Virus record (IMG/VR): IMGVR_UViG_3300043434_000693
Span: 1 to 64,000 of that record
Source of the DNA: a virus
Length of the DNA: 64,000 nucleotides
Strand: one strand, 5' to 3'
This document shows, in pieces, positions 60,782-64,000 of the stretch. The position numbers and the translations under genes were made by a program. The notes beneath the pieces are model-generated. The model saw only the letters and a list, made by a program, of their open reading frames with translations. It was not told the DNA's origin and did no database searches. Numbering within the stretch: position 1 is the stretch's first letter; each line of letters starts with the position of its first letter.

Positions 60782-63700
60782 ATGAGTGCAACAGACAGAC
60801 AAAATAGGCTACTTCTAGCTGAAGATTGGAAAAAAGTTTATCAATCATTCCGAAATGCAGATTTCCAAAGTTATGATTTTGAAAATCTTCGTCGTACAAT
60901 GATTGATTATATTCGTCAAAATTATCCAGAAGATTTTAATGATTATATTGAAAGTTCTGAATATCTTGCACTTATTGATTTAATTGCATTTTTAGGGCAA
61001 AGTATTGCATTTAGAGTTGATTTAAATGCACGAGAAAACTTTTTAGAACTAGCAGAACGTAGAGAAAGTGTTTTAAGATTAGCTAGACTCATTAGCTACA
61101 ATGCCAAAAGAACAATTGCAGCTAGCGGTCTTTTAAAATTCTCTACGGTACAAACTACTGAGAATATTCTTGATAGTAATGGTCGAAACTTATCAGGACA
61201 GGTTATTAGTTGGAATGATCCTTCTAATCCAAACTGGTACGATCAATTTATTAAGGTAATGAATGGAGCAATGTCGACTAGCCAACAATTTGGAAACCCG
61301 TCAGATAAAGCTACAATCTATGATATTCCTACTGAACAATATAGATTAGAAAGCTCGAATAGCGGAGTCCCAATTTTTTCTTTTTCTAAAGTAGTTGCAG
61401 GAAGATCAACACCTTTTGAAATTTGTAGTACTACATTTACTGAACAAGAATACGTTTATGAAGAGGCTCCTAAAGTAGGTAATAAACTTGCATGTATATT
61501 TAGAAATGACGGAAGAGGTTATGGAAGTGCCGGCACTGGGTTTTTTCTTTATTTCACACAAGGAACTACTAATACAGGAACATTTTCTATAACACAACCG
61601 AGTACAACAGAAACAGTTGATATTGATTCTGCAGGAATCAATGACTCCGATGTATGGCTATATCGATTAGATAAAGACGGAAACGAATCAGAAAGTTGGA
61701 CAAAAGTTTCGAGTTTAGAAGGCAACAACATTATCTATAACAGCCTTAATAAAAATATTAGAAATATATATGCAGTTATTACTCGCAATAATGATACTGT
61801 TAGTTTAACATTTGGAGATGGTACATTCGGAAATATCCCACTCGGCACTTTTAAAGTGTATTATAGAGTGAGCAACGGATTATCTTATACTATTAATACA
61901 CAAGATATAAGAAATGTATCAATTAGCATACCTTATATTTCAAATTTAGGACAGCAAGAAACATTAACAGTTACATTAGGGTTAGTTTCTTCAGTTTCGA
62001 ATGCCGAAACATCTGAAACAAACATTAGCATAAAAAATAATGCTCCTGCTACATATTACACACAAAATCGTATGATTACAGGAGAAGATTATAATATTAG
62101 TCCGTTAAGTGTCAGCCAACAGATTATTAAAGTTAAGTCAGTTAACAGATCTTCTAGCGGGATCAGCAGATATTTTGACTTAGTAGATCCTACCGGAAAG
62201 TACAGTTCTACGAGGTTATATGCAAATGACGGGGCATTATATAAAGAAAATTACGAATCATATACACGATTCTCTTATTCAAATAGAACAGATATTGAAG
62301 GTGTAATATACAATGATATCTATTCGATATTGAAAAAAACAGAATTAAGAAACTACTATTATTCTAAATATTCTTACAAAGTAGCATCGAGTTTAAATGT
62401 TACATGGGAGCCGGTAACTGTTGATTCGAATTACACAACTGGGTATGTAAAAAGTCCGGTTGACAATGTCATTTATAAAGTTGGGTCTTTTACTGCAACA
62501 GATCTAAAATATTTCAAAGTAGGATCGTTGGTAAGATTTTCTGCTCCAACTGGTCAATATTTTGATACAATAAATGACAACGTCCTTAAAGATGGTGACG
62601 GAACAGCAGCAGGTGCAGCAACATACATTTGGGCCGAAGTAGTGTCAATTACCGACGACGGAACGGCATTAGGGACTGGTAGATTATCTACTGGATTTGG
62701 ACCAATAGCATTGAATCGAGTAGTTCCTAGATACGCTATTATTTCGCAAATTATTCCTAAATTTAGAACTACGATCGAAACCGATACAATTACTACTATG
62801 AACGACTTAATTTTTTCAAACAAGCCGTTCGGTCTAAGGTACGATTCTGTGACACAAACATGGAAAATTATCTTCGAATCAAACTTAAACACTTCGAATA
62901 ATTTTACATTAGGAAACCAAGGAGATGTGACAAATAAACAACGAGATTCTAGTTGGTTGTTATTGTTTACAACTGATAATGAATTTTATACAGTAACAAG
63001 CAGAGAGTTAAGATTTATTTTTGAAAGCGATCAACAATTAAGATTTTATTTTGACACATCATCAAAGATTTACGATACTAGATCCAATTCCTTAGTTAAG
63101 GACACTATAAAAATTTTAAGTGTTAACACCCGACCTGACAACACAATTTCTTTCTCGTCAGACTTTTCGTGGGATGTTACTTCGAATTTTATCGGTCTTG
63201 ATGGATATGTTGATAACAAAAAAATTATAGTGTCATTCTCTGACGCTGATGAAAACGGTGTAGTTGATGATCCGGAATTGTTTGACACAATTATTGATCC
63301 AACAACATCTATAACTACCAAGTATATTATACAAGAAAAATATACTATTTCGCAAGGCCAAGAAGATTACAAATATGTTTCGAATAGTGATGGAAAGGTG
63401 TTAATTTTTAATTCGGAATCAGATATTACTTCTTTATTAGCATATAATGATTCGTCAAAGACCTATTATTTTTATTTTATTGATAAGGATGTTGTTAAAA
63501 AGTTAACTACTACCGGAAAACTAGTTCCTACACTTGATTACAAAGTTTATGTTGGGCGAGACAATTTAAAATTTGAGTACGTTCATAGTGCAGATGCAGA
63601 ATCTAGAATTGATCCGGGTGCAAGCAATATTATTGACATTTATGTATTAACTAAAAATTATGATATTGAATTTAGACAATGGGTAGTAGGAGCAAGGAGT

Positions 63701-64000
63701 GATAAACCGTTACCTCCAAGCTCAGACGAGATTTATAATACTGTTTCTCCGTCGCTTAACCTAATTAAATCGATATCAGATGAGATTATATATCATCCAG
63801 TTGAATACAAAGTTTTATTTGGTCAGTCTGCGCCTTTAGAATTACAAGCAATATTCAAAGTTACAAAGACTCCGGATCAAACTATATCTGATAATGATAT
63901 CAAATCGAAAGTTATTAATTTAATAAATGAATTTTTTGCATTAGAGAATTGGGATTTTGGTGATACATTTTATTTTACAGAGCTAGCTACATATGTAGTC
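60782..64000 (+). CDS. gp6: Baseplate wedge protein gp6, 3' end outside the window
   Basis: ATG at 60782 after AGGAC; open for 1073 codons to the window end. The N-terminus is clear gp6 (FENLRRTMIDYIRQNYPEDFNDYIESSEYLALIDLIAFLGQSIAFRVDLNARENFLELAERRESVLRLARLISYNAKR). Later parts include TFGDGTFGNIPLGTFKVYYRVSNG and YYTQNRMITGEDYNISPLSVSQQIIKVKSVNR, both known gp6 blocks; the last part (YHPVEYKVLFGQ) is also gp6-like. T4 gp6 is 660 aa, so this version has large inserted parts. One insert has an EF-hand-like loop DADENGVVDDPE (63242-63277). gp6 forms the ring that ties the wedges together. Confidence 0.95.
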   Translation, partial: MSATDRQNRLLLAEDWKKVYQSFRNADFQSYDFENLRRTMIDYIRQNYPEDFNDYIESSEYLALIDLIAFLGQSIAFRVDLNARENFLELAERRESVLRLARLISYNAKRTIAASGLLKFSTVQTTENILDSNGRNLSGQVISWNDPSNPNWYDQFIKVMNGAMSTSQQFGNPSDKATIYDIPTEQYRLESSNSGVPIFSFSKVVAGRSTPFEICSTTFTEQEYVYEEAPKVGNKLACIFRNDGRGYGSAGTGFFLYFTQGTTNTGTFSITQPSTTETVDIDSAGINDSDVWLYRLDKDGNESESWTKVSSLEGNNIIYNSLNKNIRNIYAVITRNNDTVSLTFGDGTFGNIPLGTFKVYYRVSNGLSYTINTQDIRNVSISIPYISNLGQQETLTVTLGLVSSVSNAETSETNISIKNNAPATYYTQNRMITGEDYNISPLSVSQQIIKVKSVNRSSSGISRYFDLVDPTGKYSSTRLYANDGALYKENYESYTRFSYSNRTDIEGVIYNDIYSILKKTELRNYYYSKYSYKVASSLNVTWEPVTVDSNYTTGYVKSPVDNVIYKVGSFTATDLKYFKVGSLVRFSAPTGQYFDTINDNVLKDGDGTAAGAATYIWAEVVSITDDGTALGTGRLSTGFGPIALNRVVPRYAIISQIIPKFRTTIETDTITTMNDLIFSNKPFGLRYDSVTQTWKIIFESNLNTSNNFTLGNQGDVTNKQRDSSWLLLFTTDNEFYTVTSRELRFIFESDQQLRFYFDTSSKIYDTRSNSLVKDTIKILSVNTRPDNTISFSSDFSWDVTSNFIGLDGYVDNKKIIVSFSDADENGVVDDPELFDTIIDPTTSITTKYIIQEKYTISQGQEDYKYVSNSDGKVLIFNSESDITSLLAYNDSSKTYYFYFIDKDVVKKLTTTGKLVPTLDYKVYVGRDNLKFEYVHSADAESRIDPGASNIIDIYVLTKNYDIEFRQWVVGARSDKPLPPSSDEIYNTVSPSLNLIKSISDEIIYHPVEYKVLFGQSAPLELQAIFKVTKTPDQTISDNDIKSKVINLINEFFALENWDFGDTFYFTELATYVV

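Noticed and set aside
1-64000. tRNA genes, CRISPR arrays, integrase or attachment sites
   Set aside because: No cloverleaf-like sequence, regular spaced repeats or recombinase gene was found by eye; a tRNA scan could still reveal one.

Overview
This 64 kb window is a piece of a T4-like (tevenvirus-type) contractile-tailed phage genome of the kind known from marine cyanophages and pelagiphages. The evidence is a recognisable set of T4 core proteins (gp20, gp21, gp22, gp23, gp67-like, gp26, gp46, gp47, gp48-like, gp53, gp5, gp25, gp6 and the late sigma factor gp55), AT-rich DNA, and many copies of a T4-type late promoter (TATAAATA or ATAAATA) just upstream of structural genes. I see no photosynthesis genes, tRNAs, integrase or host chromosomal genes, so the host cannot be named. 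The fibre families resemble those of marine cyanobacterial and SAR11 phages.

Layout. (1) 1-635, plus strand: the 3' end of an ADP-heptose epimerase gene (hldD-like). (2) 632-38921, minus strand: a very large block of probable virion surface and fibre genes. It holds five giant proteins (1990, 2250, 1422, 1440 and 1535 aa), several smaller beta-rich proteins, and a tandem trio of proteins with 31 cysteines each. A two-gene sugar cassette (GT9 glycosyltransferase plus NodU-type carbamoyltransferase) sits between two terminators inside this block. (3) 39050-44907, minus: the head cassette gp23, gp22, gp21, gp67-like, a small protein and gp20. (4) 44916-49461: a candidate tape-measure protein (minus), divergent from gp26 (plus), which ends in a T TTT TTC slippery site followed by a -1 frame of 77 codons; then a probable internal, capsid-targeted protein with a hydrophobic hairpin (minus). 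(5) 49491-50018: over 500 bases without a gene, rich in hairpins and possibly a group I intron-like RNA. (6) 50019-55230, minus: an early operon with gp55, a 75-aa protein, gp47, gp46, a 93-aa protein and two GIY-YIG nucleases. (7) 55312-64000, plus: the baseplate run gp48-like, gp53, a hub candidate, gp5, gp25 and gp6 (cut by the window end).

How it fits together. gp55 is made early from a sigma70-like promoter. It should then direct host RNA polymerase to the late promoters that drive head, tail and fibre genes on both strands. gp46/gp47 process DNA ends for recombination-dependent replication. The most interesting points are the gp26 frameshift, the phage-borne heptose/carbamoyl cassette, the cysteine-rich trio, the structured RNA beside the homing endonuclease, and the capsid-targeted membrane-active candidate.
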